64,000 bases of DNA from Amblyornis subalaris (Eukaryota > Chordata > Aves > Passeriformes > Ptilonorhynchidae): NCBI GenBank assembly GCA_018881555.1, contig JACAXG010000050.1:1798001-1862000 (forward strand), in the 5' to 3' direction. Of the stretch, positions 28,580 through 41,109 are shown piece by piece (within the stretch, counting starts at the first letter, position 1; every line of letters begins with the position of its first letter). The position numbers were made by a program, and so were the translations under genes. Below the pieces are notes generated by a model. The model did no database searches. It was not told the origin of the DNA and was given only the letters and a program-made list of their open reading frames with translations.

Positions 28580-31500
28580 CTAGGACAAAAAAGAGAAATG
28601 GACTTATTGATGCAGTCTTCTCACATTTCAGGGGAGCTGTCTGGTTACAGTAAATTATAGTTTCCAAACAATATATCATGAGCTGTTTTCTCTTCCCTTT
28701 TCTCCCCAACACAGCAAGTTGGAAACAAAAACTGAACCTACTGGTCTGACCACAGTAACTCAGTTTCCTTCTTAAATGTGCCTTTTGTGACCAGCATAGA
28801 AAAATATATACTGAAAGAAACCTATGGTTAAGGCAAAGGAATCCAGGGATTCCTCAGAAAAACAATTATTCACATGGTTTCCCCACTTGCATTTGAAAAA
28901 CAGTAATTTTGCTGCCTTAGAAACTGTAAAACTGGGATGCTGCACTTGTTTAGCTGCACACCAGTTTTCAGCCTATTTGGTAGTATCTGACGATGCTTTA
29001 TAAATATGTGCTCATTACACCTCCAGAAGCCACTGTGTGGAAGACAGTAGTAGAGATTTAAAGACAAGGTGAAGAAAGCTTGTCCAGACCCTATGAAGTG
29101 CAACCATAGATGACTGGAGACTACAGCTTCTTTCTCCTGAGTCCCTTTTGTGTGCTTTCCCATCAGTGTATGCTCTCTTCCTCAAAAGCCAGATGGAGCC
29201 TTATTCAAGTCCAGAACGTGGACTTTATAAACAACCCACTAAAATAGTAAATAAATCTTTTGTTCTTGGTCTTTATGTTCATTGAGCCAGTTTTCCAAAA
29301 TGGATTCCAACTCAGTGCCAACAGTTCACTGTGAGATCTCTGGTGAGACAACATCACTCTGCTTCACCGCCTTTTTTTTCTGTCTGCATAAATGGAGCTA
29401 ATAGAAATTACCAAACCTTGTGTTGTTCTCTGAAGCCTTCCTAGGGGAACTGCTGTTTAACCACGCTGCACCAAGCCAGTGAAATGACTTCTACCAGCAT
29501 CAAGGCCTTTGCTGGAGGCTCCAAGTGCAAAGCATGAGCGCAGTGTCTTTGCTGAGAGCTCGGCCGCGCCACATGACAATGTCCCATTGTGCGGTGGCTG
29601 TACTGCAGCCATGCGGAATAGGAACATGCACACCCCAGCATACCAAGGAGACCTCAAGCCAAATCGTTCTCTGAATGAGGCATATAATCATACACACANG
29701 ACACGCTCTTGTTGCTCTCCACAAAGTGCCTGCACAGGCTCCTTTAGCTCTCTCAGACCCCCAGCAGAGGGCAATGAAGAGTTTCTGATCAATTCACTAA
29801 ACCTTGAAGGAAAATTTTAGTTCCAGCCAGGTTGCTGTTTAGAAGATGTAAGCAATTACTGGCCAACGTCTTATAAGCAGGAAACACATGGTCATTAATT
29901 TGCAAAGACATCATTAAAGGGGAAACGAGACAGTATGAAGTTTCAGTTTGATTTAGCAACATCTAGACAAGAGGGTCTGGCACAGTAAAGCTCTGAAATG
30001 CAAGCTCTTTGACACTCAGACTGATCAGAAATTTAATCCAGCACAAACTTCAAACTAATTGAGGCAAACAAACTTCAGATTTGTAGTGCACCAGGAGGAG
30101 AGAGACATCTAATATTCTCCCTAGAAAGGGAAAAGTTAATAATATGCAACCAGATGCTTAATTTTTAAGAAGCCTGGTGAAGGGTGAAAAATACAAACTC
30201 CATACTATCTGTGTAAAAATTTCCAGAAAAAGCCTCTCAACAGGGCCAGGAATTCATCCAGACACTTCAAAGTAAAGTTGTCAGCAAGTATTTTTCTAAA
30301 TAAAGGTAAATCAGATAAAAATTATGTGGAATTGTACATAGAGACTTTTCTTTTTATGAAAGCCAAGCTCTGTTGGAACTGACAGAATTAATCCACTACA
30401 TGTTTTGCACATGAGAATAGACTCCTCCCATCAAGCACTTATTCTATTTATTTTAAATGAACTTAGTATCCATGAAATGGATATCTCCATCCTCAGAAAA
30501 TGAAATCTGTTAATGATCTGCCCCACTAGTGAAATCAGCCTCAAAGTGGAGAGGCAGTCTCTTGTGCTCTGTGGCCTCCAAATCCATTTTAATCCTTTTC
30601 TTCTCTAGCACAGTTGCCAACAACGATGCAAGTAAGCAGCAGGTGTAGCGGCAACGTTTGTGATGTGGACATCTGTTCAGTAGGAATTAGCCTGAGCNCA
30701 CCAACTCATCCTAAGCTGGCCCCCAAAAGAAGGCGAAGGGCAGTAGGAGCAAACTTCTGACATGCCTGAACCACAGCAGGTGGGGAGAAGAGTAGGATCC
30801 ACAGCAAGCAGACCACCTTCTCATTTATAACTGATTTAAGAACTACGCTGAGTTTCATCAGAGGATGCAAATTCCAATTATCATTTCATGCGTTCTTTAA
30901 AGAGGAAATCTTCCATGCCTGGACTGACCTTGAAAATGCTAACAGCTGCTCTGAAGAGATGGAAATGTCAACAAAACTTACCATGTAGTGCCTGATAAGG
31001 CACTTGCTTTTTAGTTCCACCAGACAGTTCTGATGCTTAAAAATCCTCAGTGAAATCAATCAAGCGTTTTACTTCCTAGATGTCTGGTGAAAAATTCCAC
31101 ACTACCTTGGAGTAGCTGTATGTTTGATTTGCAAATTACACTCCCTTACTCTGTTAAATCTGCAGCGCTTCTGTGAACGTGCACTGAAAGTGATTTGTGT
31201 TCTTCCATTCATAGACTGATAACTTGTACTGAAAGTTAATGATGCAGTGACACTTGGCAGAAGTTTCAGCACTGTGTGTCTGAAAGGGAGCCAAATGCCA
31301 TTACTCCACCATGGAGGCCTTCATTTTTGTTGTGGTCTGATGTACAACTTCATTAGCAAGCTTTCACATGAAATGCACTCTGTCACAAAACACAGCAGAA
31401 GAAATGTATGGGTATATGTTCACACAACAAGGAAGAAAAAAAGATTTATGGCCAGAGGGAAGGAGTATTTTCTTATCAACCCATAATCTCTGGAAGTGGA

Positions 31501-32024
31501 CAGCAGATGGGGTCAAAACTTTAATTCATTAATCTCACAATTCAAAATCATCTCTAGGCCAGTACTTTGTGCCTCTTCGAGTCAGAGTGCTGAGATAAAC
31601 TAATAAAAAAACAAAACCCCAAAAAACTAAAACAGAAGGCACAATACATAATCTAAAAATGGACCTACTTTTGGGAGTAACCAAATATTACTGCCTTAGA
31701 GAGTCGATGGGTTTGAGCAGAGTTTAGTAAATTACATTGGGCCACTCAGTCATCAGTGATATAAAATTTAGTAGCAACAGCTGGAGAACCCGGACCAGGA
31801 ATTTGCCGATTAGAAAGACTGGCTTAACAGAAATGAGTTTACATTCAACACTAAAATGTGCAAGTACACAAACAAGACGGACACAAAAGTCAGTCTTTCA
31901 AATGTTGGAGGTCTGCAAATAATAGCACCTGGGGATACCAGATGGAACAGGATAACTGAGAAAAAACCTACACATTAATCCTAGAAGGCATAAGGATGGG
32001 AATTCCAATAGCAGTACCAAGAAT

Positions 32025-32370
32025 AAATATATATGGGAATGGCTGCACAATCATCATTATTCATGCTCAAGAAAGATGAATTCAAACTAGAAGTGGTAAA
32101 GAGAAAGCTATTAGAATAGCCAGAGAACTGGACAGCTTTTTTTACTAAAGAAAGCTAATAAAGTTTTGCCTCTTGAATTGGAAAACTGCTAGATTATTAA
32201 CCTACTGCCTATTAATAAATCAGGCACAGGAACAAACAGACATAAGCTGGAAGAAATTAGAAAAGAGAAGCTAACATTTCCTAACTATTTGGACAAACTT
32301 CCAACAGTAGGTAGAGAAAGGGAGGACAATTTAAAAAGCTTAATTAACTGCTTTTATAAGAGGCTGCTTG
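32025..32370 (+). mobile_element. Ancient CR1/L3-like LINE 3'-end fragment
   Basis: Two stretches recall the 3' end of old amniote CR1/L3 LINEs: TCAAGAAAGATGAATTCAAA with the following GTAAAGAGAAAGCTATTAGAAT (about 32070-32117), and GGCACAGGAACAAACAGACATAAGCTGG with GAAATTAGAAAAGAGAAGCT (about 32223-32273). Both are heavily decayed. Recognition is from memory of the consensus style, without alignment. Confidence 0.55.
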
Positions 32371-33647
32371 AAAGATAAGAGACCAGACCAGACATCTCAG
32401 ACAATGAAGATAACGTCATGAGGATTGCCTCTGGAGGGCACTTTTGGTTCTTCTTTTGCAGCCCAAGGCTTTGTATGAACAATGTCAAAGCCCGACATCT
32501 AAAATGGTCTTTGAATCTACCTTTCCATAAAAGCAGTGCAGTGAGGATGACATTGTTACACCTAAGCAATACCCTTGAAACCTGGAGGTAGGCTCCAAAA
32601 CTTGGCATGCAAGGAAGAACCAATGCACACACTTGAGTTACAAGCCAACTAAGCTTGTCTGATTACTGAGACTGGTTTTAACTAGGCTGCATTGATGTGC
32701 TAGGCTGCTGCTTTCCCTGTTAATTCTGGACTGATTCCAATCTCAGACAGAAAAACACTGGGGCTAATCTTGAGAGTGGCTGATTTTACTAGAGACACAG
32801 TCATACGCGCCCCAAGAATGCACTGGTACTCCACAGAACTGGGGAAGGAAACAAATGACACCGTGTGCTGCTTTCATGAATGTGCCTGTTGATTTTTGAA
32901 ATCTCATCTTTCTCAGAACAAATATGGGAACTGAGAATGGCTGGGGTTTATATTCTAAATGCAGATGGCAGACAAACGGCTGCGTCTCATTTATGGACCA
33001 TAAAATCCACAGGTGCATAGCACCAGATGATGATGAAACCACTACTGTTATGGTCTTCAATAAACTGATAGTGCCCCTCTCATTCCTTCCCAATGATTAT
33101 TTATAGTCCACTGAAGCAAACAGTTTAGATGGGATTTTTAGTATACAAATATTATGTACATTCATAGTGGTGAACACACCAATGCAAAAGACCAGGCTGG
33201 CTCTGCTGCAAAGCCAAATGGTTATCCGTGTGCACTAGAAATGGCCCAGTTACATAATTAGTATGAAAAACTGACAGACTTGTAACTGCTCCTGAGTGAA
33301 TACAAGATAATTTATCTAACTGGAGCTGGCACAGGAAGAAAATGGGCCTTTAGTATTTTTATCAAATTTGCATGAACCTGAAGAGAAAGGAGGCCTGCAA
33401 GGTTCTGACCCTGCTGGCACCAGTGTGAGAAAGGGATCGAAAGCAAAGAGGTTTCATTCAATTATCTTCTCATTAGGTTTCCATAGCAATGGCTCTTTAA
33501 GCAGGTCAAAACTTTCTCAGTGGAAACAAACACTGAGCTGCTTGTGGGCCATGCGTGTGTATGTGTATTCTGTAGCATCACCAGCACGGAAGCCACCACA
33601 TTGGTCCCATGGGCTGGGTCCAGGGGCTGGCAGCAGGCAGATGCGGG

Positions 33648-33695
33648 TACGTCACGTATTTAATAACAGAATGGTTGGTCCCAGCCAGGGGGCAG
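33648..33695. promoter_or_regulatory. Candidate CRE-like and CTCF-like site pair
   Basis: TACGTCACGTA at 33648-33658 contains a CREB/ATF-type TACGTCA and is close to a palindrome. CCAGGGGGCAG at 33685-33695 matches the core of the CTCF motif. CpG is otherwise rare in this intron. Both are motif matches only. Confidence 0.3.
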
Positions 33696-36600
33696 ATAAT
33701 TGTCAGCTAAAATCTCTTTGAGAGCAAAGAGCAGGGCCCAATGCTGCAGGCAACACCCCTGCTCTCTGTGTACTGCTCACTATGTGCCATGTCGACTCGC
33801 TGCAACAAGTCAGACTTTCTTGTGAAAGGTGCCCTTCATATTTCCTCGTACAAAATTACCAGGCTTGAAATCTTCTTCCAGCTGCTCAAAGGCGCACTGG
33901 TTTGCTTCCTCACGTGTCCCAGACGGCGTTTGGCTGGCCTCTTGCTCCCATTGTGTGGGTTATTGTGGGAGTTTCCTGCCCTACTTCTCTTGAGAAGGCT
34001 GTTTAAAGGCAGCATGAATAATTTGCCTTTGACTAAATCAGGCCTCAAACAAGTGAAAACAGGGCCATACACATTCACTGATTCTTTTCAATTCCTGCAA
34101 GTACAGGGTATAAAAAAAAAATGTATCTTAAATGCAAACATCTCAAGTACAAAAAGCTCTTCTTTTTCTTCCAATATTCTTTTCCATTTCTAAACTATGC
34201 AAAAGGAACAATTTTTTCTCTTAGCAATTAACTGCACTTTAGCTACCTCAGTTTGGGGGATTTGTTTGTTTTCTGCCTTGTTCTTCTCAGTTTCTGCCCT
34301 CTCTCTGCCTCATGTCATCTGTCAGACCTGCACTCCTCTTTCTTTGCAGATGAGCTTACAAATACCTGCCAAAGTTAATTTGGGCACTCTGAGAAATTGC
34401 CAGAATCTAAGCTGATAGAATTTAAGCCCCCTCATCCATAACCTCCTGCATTCAAATCTTGACCTGCAGCTTNGATGGTGCAGGGAAAGAGGGCTAGGGA
34501 ATCAAGTGTTAAAAACTCCTGGCAAAGGTCAGTAGATTAGTGTACCAANGGGGGCAGAATTGAGGCTCGCATGAACCTTTCTGCTGCTTTCACTGAAGAT
34601 CATTGTGAAGATGGGAACACTGAAACACAGGCATTTTCCCAGCCTTAGGTTGGTATGGAGTTCCAGTTTATACCACGGGACACTAAGTGGCTGTACTATG
34701 GCACATTCATTGCAGAAAATTCTTAAAAACAGATTCGGTCAATTGTCTTCCCTGCAGTGACAACAGATACAACGCAGATAGCAGCCACTTGCGGCCTCAC
34801 TGCTTGCCTGCTAACAACCTCAGAGGAAGCCCTAACGCCCGAGGAGTCTACAGCTCCTGCTGAGACACTCCCAAAAAGCCATCAGAGATGTGGCCAAACT
34901 GTATGAACACAACATGTGAGTGGCTCAGTATCTCCTGCAGGCACAGAGAGGATGACAGACATTTACCCTCAGGAGCAGCTGAGGCAGAGAGTTGAGGACA
35001 CAGCTGCCAGAGGCACAGCAGCTCCCCCACACCAGGAGAATGCAAAGCCCCTGAGCAATGTTGCCCTGTGTCACCTGCAACGTCACACGTGTCTGCTTTT
35101 CTCCTTCTGCCTGACAAGTCTGTTTCTGGCCAGTTCCCTGCTCCAGCAGAGTCTTGGATTTAGGTCTTCAGTATCACACGGTCACGAACATTTAAACTGT
35201 ATTGAGCCACAGCCTGAGGAGTACAGCAGGATGAATTGCCGCACTTGATAAGAAGTGTGATCATTTACTGGTCCAGAGTGCGCTCAAGTGGTACATTTCA
35301 AGAAGCTGCAGGTGATTCACACAGGAGGTGACAATTCATAACACCCACTGCCACGCAAAGGTGGTGGGAATGATGAATGGTGAAACATCAGATACATGAC
35401 ACAACTGTTACCTCATGCATTGTTTTCATCCTCCCTTTCCCTAGCAACTGCAAAGAAAAAAATTAGTACATAGAGTGTCTGTACCTCATCCTATCTGCAT
35501 GCAGTGCTCTTGGGTCTCTCACCCACTTCCTTTTCTTTCCAGCAGTTCTCAGGTATACCACATCTGAAACTCGCCTAAAGGCTGATGGAGCAAACAGCAA
35601 CAGCAAACAGATCTATTTCCAAAGAGGGAAAACACACAATTTCCCTTCAGCAAAATCCCCCCAGTTCTTCTAAAAACAGGATGAGAGTCAGGATGCAGAA
35701 GCCTGAGTTCAGGGGACTGGGTTTAACCTGGATTTCCTGGAAAACATGCAGAGCTCATCAGTCTGTCATGTAGACTTGAATGCTCAAAAACGGGAACAGG
35801 CTAACAGTTGGGTTACATTGTTTAAATGCTCTGTTTACAATTATGAGAAAACCCTGCTCAGTCCCCTATCTGAGTAAACATCCTTGGGGTGTTGCCATCA
35901 CTTCAAAATAATAGGGATTGTCTGTACAATACATCCCCAGATGAACATGGTATGGGGTCAGAGAAGTAACAGTAACTCCTAAAGAACACACTTACTGCAT
36001 ATTTTCTACACTGATGATTCTTCTAGCAAAAGCAGAAGTCAGTGTGTCTGTATAGAAGCACCTGTGGTTCTGGGGATATTTTTGTTTAAAATTAATAATA
36101 TCACTGTTAAAGATGCTGTAGCCACTTTACTGAAGGGGCACTGAGAATCTGCAAAGTTACATTAGCTCCACAACTATCAGCAACTGCAGTTTAAAAGACG
36201 GAAATCTTGGAAAGGGCAGAGGGAAGTGAAACTTATTATTCAGAGAAGAAAGGTACAAACACCTCATTCCATGTTTTGCATGATTTGCTGAANATGATAT
36301 GACTTAGAAACCTGACAAACTGTTTCAATTTATAGAAGGAACTCCAGTAAGGCCAAAAAAACAGAGCAATTGTGAAGCAAAGCTTGAACAAACATGACTT
36401 TGTTTTCTGTTGTGTTCTGCTTGTAGATAGCTTTTCAGGCCACATCAGTACCCTTGCTGTTATTCACCTAAATCTCAGAGGCTTTTGCTAGAGTGAAGAT
36501 TTTTCTCTCTTTGTCAGATCCAATAAAAAAAAAAAGCATATTTGGTAGGGCACATCTAATTCATAGAGCAGGTTCACATATGCAGTCTTTCTTTGTAGCT

Positions 36601-39600
36601 TCATCTAATTAACAGGAACAGTGTTGTCAGCATCAGAAGAAGGTAGTATTGCCCCAAATGCCATCTGGAGGGACAATGACTCAGAGTGACAAACAATTCT
36701 GCCTCCAGGCCCATTTAATCCCTTTTGCCTCCCTCCAGGCCCTACTGCTGCACATCTGTGTTAGAGCACACCACTCACTAGAGAGATATTTTTTGAGCAA
36801 CTTGCTAGACTGAAGGCACTGACTAATTCTGCACTGACTTTGGACCAGACTGAGCAGCAGGGTTAGTAAGACTCAAGGCAGGACTGAACATACACTGCTT
36901 GTCCACAAAACCAGGATTCTTTACTACCACAGACCACCAAGGTTAATCTGTTTTCAGTGTGGTTTAAGTGGAGCCTGTCGGGCTCTCTCTTCCAGCTGGG
37001 CACCACAGAAAAGGAAAACTAAACCAGGTTAAAGCAAACACTGCTTCTCCCAGGTTCCCTCAAAGCCTCCTTCTGTCTGGAATGTCTAAACTCTGGCAAA
37101 TTAAACAACCATCCAGATGTGTTATTTTAAAACTTTAAACTTTCGTAGCGTTAAGCTGCAGGGTGTGCAGGCAGCAGTGCTGGGTGAGGGAGCTACTGAG
37201 AGTGACCACATTTCAGCCAGAAACTTGCTCTCTATTCCTTATTTCAGTACAGATTTTTGCCTTGGGACTGCCTTTATTTTCTAAAGCAACTTGCTCAGAA
37301 CACCAGACCAGAAACAACCCATTTCACTCTGGAAAAACATTTGGATTTTCAATATGTAGAATTATAAATATTCTTGGATAAGCTTTTACTTGTGGAAGAA
37401 TACTCACAACAACAGATTTTTCAGCTCCTGAAGGTCTGTATGTCTAGTTTTGAACAAATCTTTCCTTTTGTCCCCTAAATCTCTTTATGAGTATGAGAAA
37501 ACAATGCACATCTGCTTCAAGTTTCATGTTTGGCAAACTAGTCCTCTCNTAACAAAAGAAGGTTTTGTAAAAGGTTTACCCCACATCTTTCCGCAGCGTG
37601 AGAGGGACCTAAAAACACTGTCCCCAAAGAGACAAGCTTCCATGNCTTCTAGCAGGCCCACACAGAAAATTCAGATGAAAGCCATATACTAAACACTGAA
37701 CCCCCCCAAAAATCCCTAGGGCCAACATTACATCCTCCCCTGAAAACTATCAAATTCAGCATGTTAGTAGCAAGTAAAGATATATCAGATGGACTTGAAG
37801 TGGTCATTTTCCCACAGATCAATTTTATAAACTCTACCTCCCTGCAAGAGGCAATTCCTGCAACAAGTCAGCCTTCCAAGCTACAGGGATGAAGCCAGCA
37901 CTGATGTGGCAGGCTGTCACCAAAAAGCACAGGCCTGTACAATTTCAGGTTTGAATAATTTGTACAGTATTGAATAGACATAATTTATTATTTTCATCAC
38001 CTTGCGCAATTATCTTGCATCACATGGCCTTGCTTCTTATTGTGCAAGTATCTGGCACAACCTGTCCTGCACCAGTTTCATATATATGATCAGGTTAATC
38101 ACATACACCCTTCTACAAATCCTCAAATGGGACTCTTCCATTCTCGAAAGGTCCACAAAAACCACATATCCCTTTCATCTACACTAAGCTAATGTAGTCA
38201 ATTTCTTTTCAGTGAGGTAAATGGGCTATCTCAGAGGACTCAGAAAATGTTTTTGTAGATACTGTCCTCTCACTCAGTTATTTATGGCAGAATACCTACA
38301 CAGAGACACAACTTAGGAAGCTGGCTAGAACTTGTAAGTGGAGTTTTTTCCCAGGTGTGTGCTGTCCTCCTGAGACATCTTTATCTCAATATTACCTGAG
38401 GTGAGATTAGGGTATTTATCCATGGGTAAAGTGCTATGAGGCTGAGAGAAAAGTATTATGATTATAGGATAACCTCAGAGGTTTACTTTCCAGATTACAG
38501 TTCCCATCTACTCGGTACTTCTGGTTTCCTTAAAATGTTAGACAGGCAGGTAATCTTCAAGAACACTTTTCCATGTTTCAATATCTGAAGAATAACTACT
38601 AAACTCTAAGACTTCTAGGCCTTGTCTTTTACCTGCATGGAATATAGGGGCAGTGATGGTACCCAACGTAAAAATTCACCTTATCTATCTTAGGCTGTTT
38701 TGAAAATGAGCATCTATCCCAAGCAAACAATCTCTGCTTTTCTCTCTGAGTGATGAAGCAAGACAAGGCACCTCTAAAAGCCAGTTTATCACATTCCGAG
38801 ACCTTTAGCATGAATCAGCTTTCAAACAATCCCAAAGGAAGCCTCTAAGCTGCTGTTCACTACCACACAACTGACTTCTACACGGTCAGTGCTCAGTTAA
38901 GTCCCATATGCCACATCCACCAAAGATCCCTCTGGGACTGACAGTCCTACTACTGAACTCACGAAAGCAAGGGCAGAAACCTTCCTATTACTGTCCAGTG
39001 ATGAATCACTAGAGGATATTCAAATGTGAGACTGTAAAACATTACAAAAGCATGTCACATCACAACTGGATTCCATGTACTCCCTCTGAACCAGTCCAGC
39101 TGGCACTACCCCAGGAAGTGCAGGCATCAATTGGACATACAGTGTCAGTTGTCTTCATGCACCACTGCACGTTACCCTCAGCAGTAGCGATCCAAGATCT
39201 TGGGATCAAAGGAAGGAGGCACAGAAAACAAGCATACACATTGCAGCAGGAGGTGACAGTAAACAGAAACCCTCTCAGTGCTCACAGAGAGGTTTTTATT
39301 AAGGACTGCTAAAATTAAAGGTCCTTTTAACTTGGTTTTAAATACTTCATTCCCTTGGCACCTTCTTCAAAAGCAGAGTTACAAACTCAGGAGTGCAGGG
39401 GAAATGGAACGCAAGGTAAGTTTGTAACTCTCTCTTCCTCTCACCTATCTTTTTGGCCACATTTAAGTCTAGTCACAGAAAGTAATTTTTCGAGCAAGTT
39501 TAATTTGCAGAGAATGTGAAATCACTGATGTTCCTCAAAAATGACTACCAGTTGTCGTAGTGTATGCACACCCCACGTGCTCACAGAGGAGAGAAACAAT

Positions 39601-39806
39601 ATCCCTCCCTTGACATAAAACCCCCAAATAATAAAAGGCCAAAAGGGAAGAAGCAAAGGAACAGGTTCCAAAACAGGTTTCATTAATAGTGTCTGGATCT
39701 TAAATCTAGAAACATCAGTAGAATCTAAATTTAATTTACTCTAAGGAAAAAGAAAACATACCAAATTCCCCCTCCCTCCTTTCTCACTTCCTGTGCCTTC
39801 ACTTAC

Positions 39807-39856
39807 TTTCTTTCAGTGTCGGGTGTTGACGCAGTGCTGCTGAGACCAAGTGACTC
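39807..39856 (-). CDS. SASH1: SASH1 coding micro-exon, 50 bp
   Basis: Read from 39856 down to 39807. The acceptor is TTGCAG and the donor is GTAAGT from 39806. Sixteen codons read ESLGLSSTASTPDTER, and two bases of a Lys codon are finished by the 41-bp exon 11 kb away. The family has the same ESLG start and a Ser-Thr-Pro-Glu/Asp core. The STPDTER region is likely phosphorylated and disordered (inference). It is separated from the 51-bp exon by an intron of only 114 bases. Confidence 0.93.
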
Positions 39857-39970
39857 CTGCAAGAGAAGACACACAGCACTGAGAACAGACACTAGAGAAG
39901 CCTTTACCCAATTTATGCAGAATATCAAATTAAAGAACAAACAATCAAAAGTGGATGATCAAAATCTTAC
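39857..39970 (-). other. SASH1: SASH1 short intron, 114 bp
   Basis: A very short intron with a GTAAGA donor and a TTCTCTTGCAG acceptor on the minus strand. Nothing else is seen in it. Confidence 0.9.
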
Positions 39971-40021
39971 CTCAATCTGGGATCGTAGCTGTAGAGATGT
40001 GGGGCTGGCATCAGGTTTCTC
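39971..40021 (-). CDS. SASH1: SASH1 coding exon, 51 bp (first SASH1 exon in the window)
   Basis: Read from 40021 down to 39971. The acceptor is TTTTTAG and the donor is GTAAGA from 39970. Seventeen codons in phase 0 at both ends: EKPDASPTSLQLRSQIE. This matches the vertebrate SASH1 segment just after the N-terminal region, exactly or nearly so. The exon that should come before it, encoding the N-terminal helix ahead of EKPDA, was not found up to 64000. The gene therefore continues beyond the right edge. Confidence 0.96.
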
Positions 40022-41081
40022 CTAAAAACCAAAAAATNTCAGGTTAATGAAACATCCAAACACCAGAAAGAAGAAGTCTGAAGGGGGAGCGAAATGGAAA
40101 AGAGAGTAACAGAACCAAGGACTACCTCAAAACCATTCATATTGGAAACATTAACCACTCCAGAAGGAATCGCTTTCACGATGAATTCTGAAATAATCCA
40201 GTAAAACAGCTAATTCCATACTTACCACTGGAGAATACAGAAGGTAAAATTGCCAGATGGAAGTTATTCAAAACAAAATAGAGGAGTGTCTTATTTTTAC
40301 TAGATCATCACACAATTTGTTAGTTAGGTTCAAGCGCAATTTCAAAAATTTACCTTCAGGAAAAATACACAGGGAAAATTTGGTATTAAAAGAGCATTCT
40401 CTGAGGAAAAAATACTGAGAGGATGCAGATATCTTTCAGCAAGACCAGTTTCTCACACAGAAACTTGTCAACAGTTTGNAGTTCAAATCACTTTTCCTCA
40501 AACATCTAGGATATAACCATCTACTCCAGTACTCAGTCATCCAGGCTCTCTTTGCAGCTGATGGAGAGACACAGAAACTTTTGCAGAACAACTTGCCCAA
40601 CGGGTTTCAGCTACCTCAAGTTAGATGAGGGAGTCCCACTGGTGGTATCTAATTTAAGACTGCAAACCAACTGCCTAAAAGGCACATACTATTAACGTGT
40701 CTAGCTGAAATCAGTGGGAAAACTCCAGTTATAATGGAGGAAGATAATATAGTCATCAGTACTGAGAACTACACTTTGTTGGTTAATCTTCACATGAAAT
40801 TATGGGGGAACCTACTTATTCCTACTTGATTCTCAGCCAGCCCCAGCCCTTGTGCAGTTATTGCAAAGTGAATACTGCAACTTACTCATCATAGCTGGGT
40901 AAGCAGTAGTATAATTGCTTCAAGAAAATAAAAAAAAGGACATGGATTTGTTTCTCAGTACTGAAGGACTTCTTGTTCATGCATTCCTCAGCCTACATGT
41001 AAAACTCTTATCTCGGTGAAATTGTACTTCCTATGCCCTTTGTTTACACAAAGGGTGACAAAACATTCCTGAGATTTAAAT

Positions 41082-41109
41082 AAAAAAAAAAAGAAAGAAA
41101 GAAAGAAAA
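41082..41109. repeat. Poly-A followed by (GAAA)n
   Basis: A run of A then about four GAAA units. This could be the tail of a decayed retroposed element, but no body is recognised next to it. Confidence 0.85.

Larger units (their letters stand above)
28580..39806 (-). other. SASH1: SASH1 intron, 11.2 kb
   Basis: Intronic. It holds an ancient CR1/L3-like fragment (about 32025-32370) and a candidate CRE plus CTCF-like pair (33648-33695). The ORFs at 33368-34193 and 34848-35248 show no recognisable domains and no splice-bounded coding pattern, and I do not call them genes. Confidence 0.75.

Noticed and set aside
33368..34193. Two consecutive plus-strand open frames (117 and 150 codons)
   Set aside because: Low-complexity, Leu/Ser/Cys-rich translation with no motif and no good splice sites around it. 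Probably chance.
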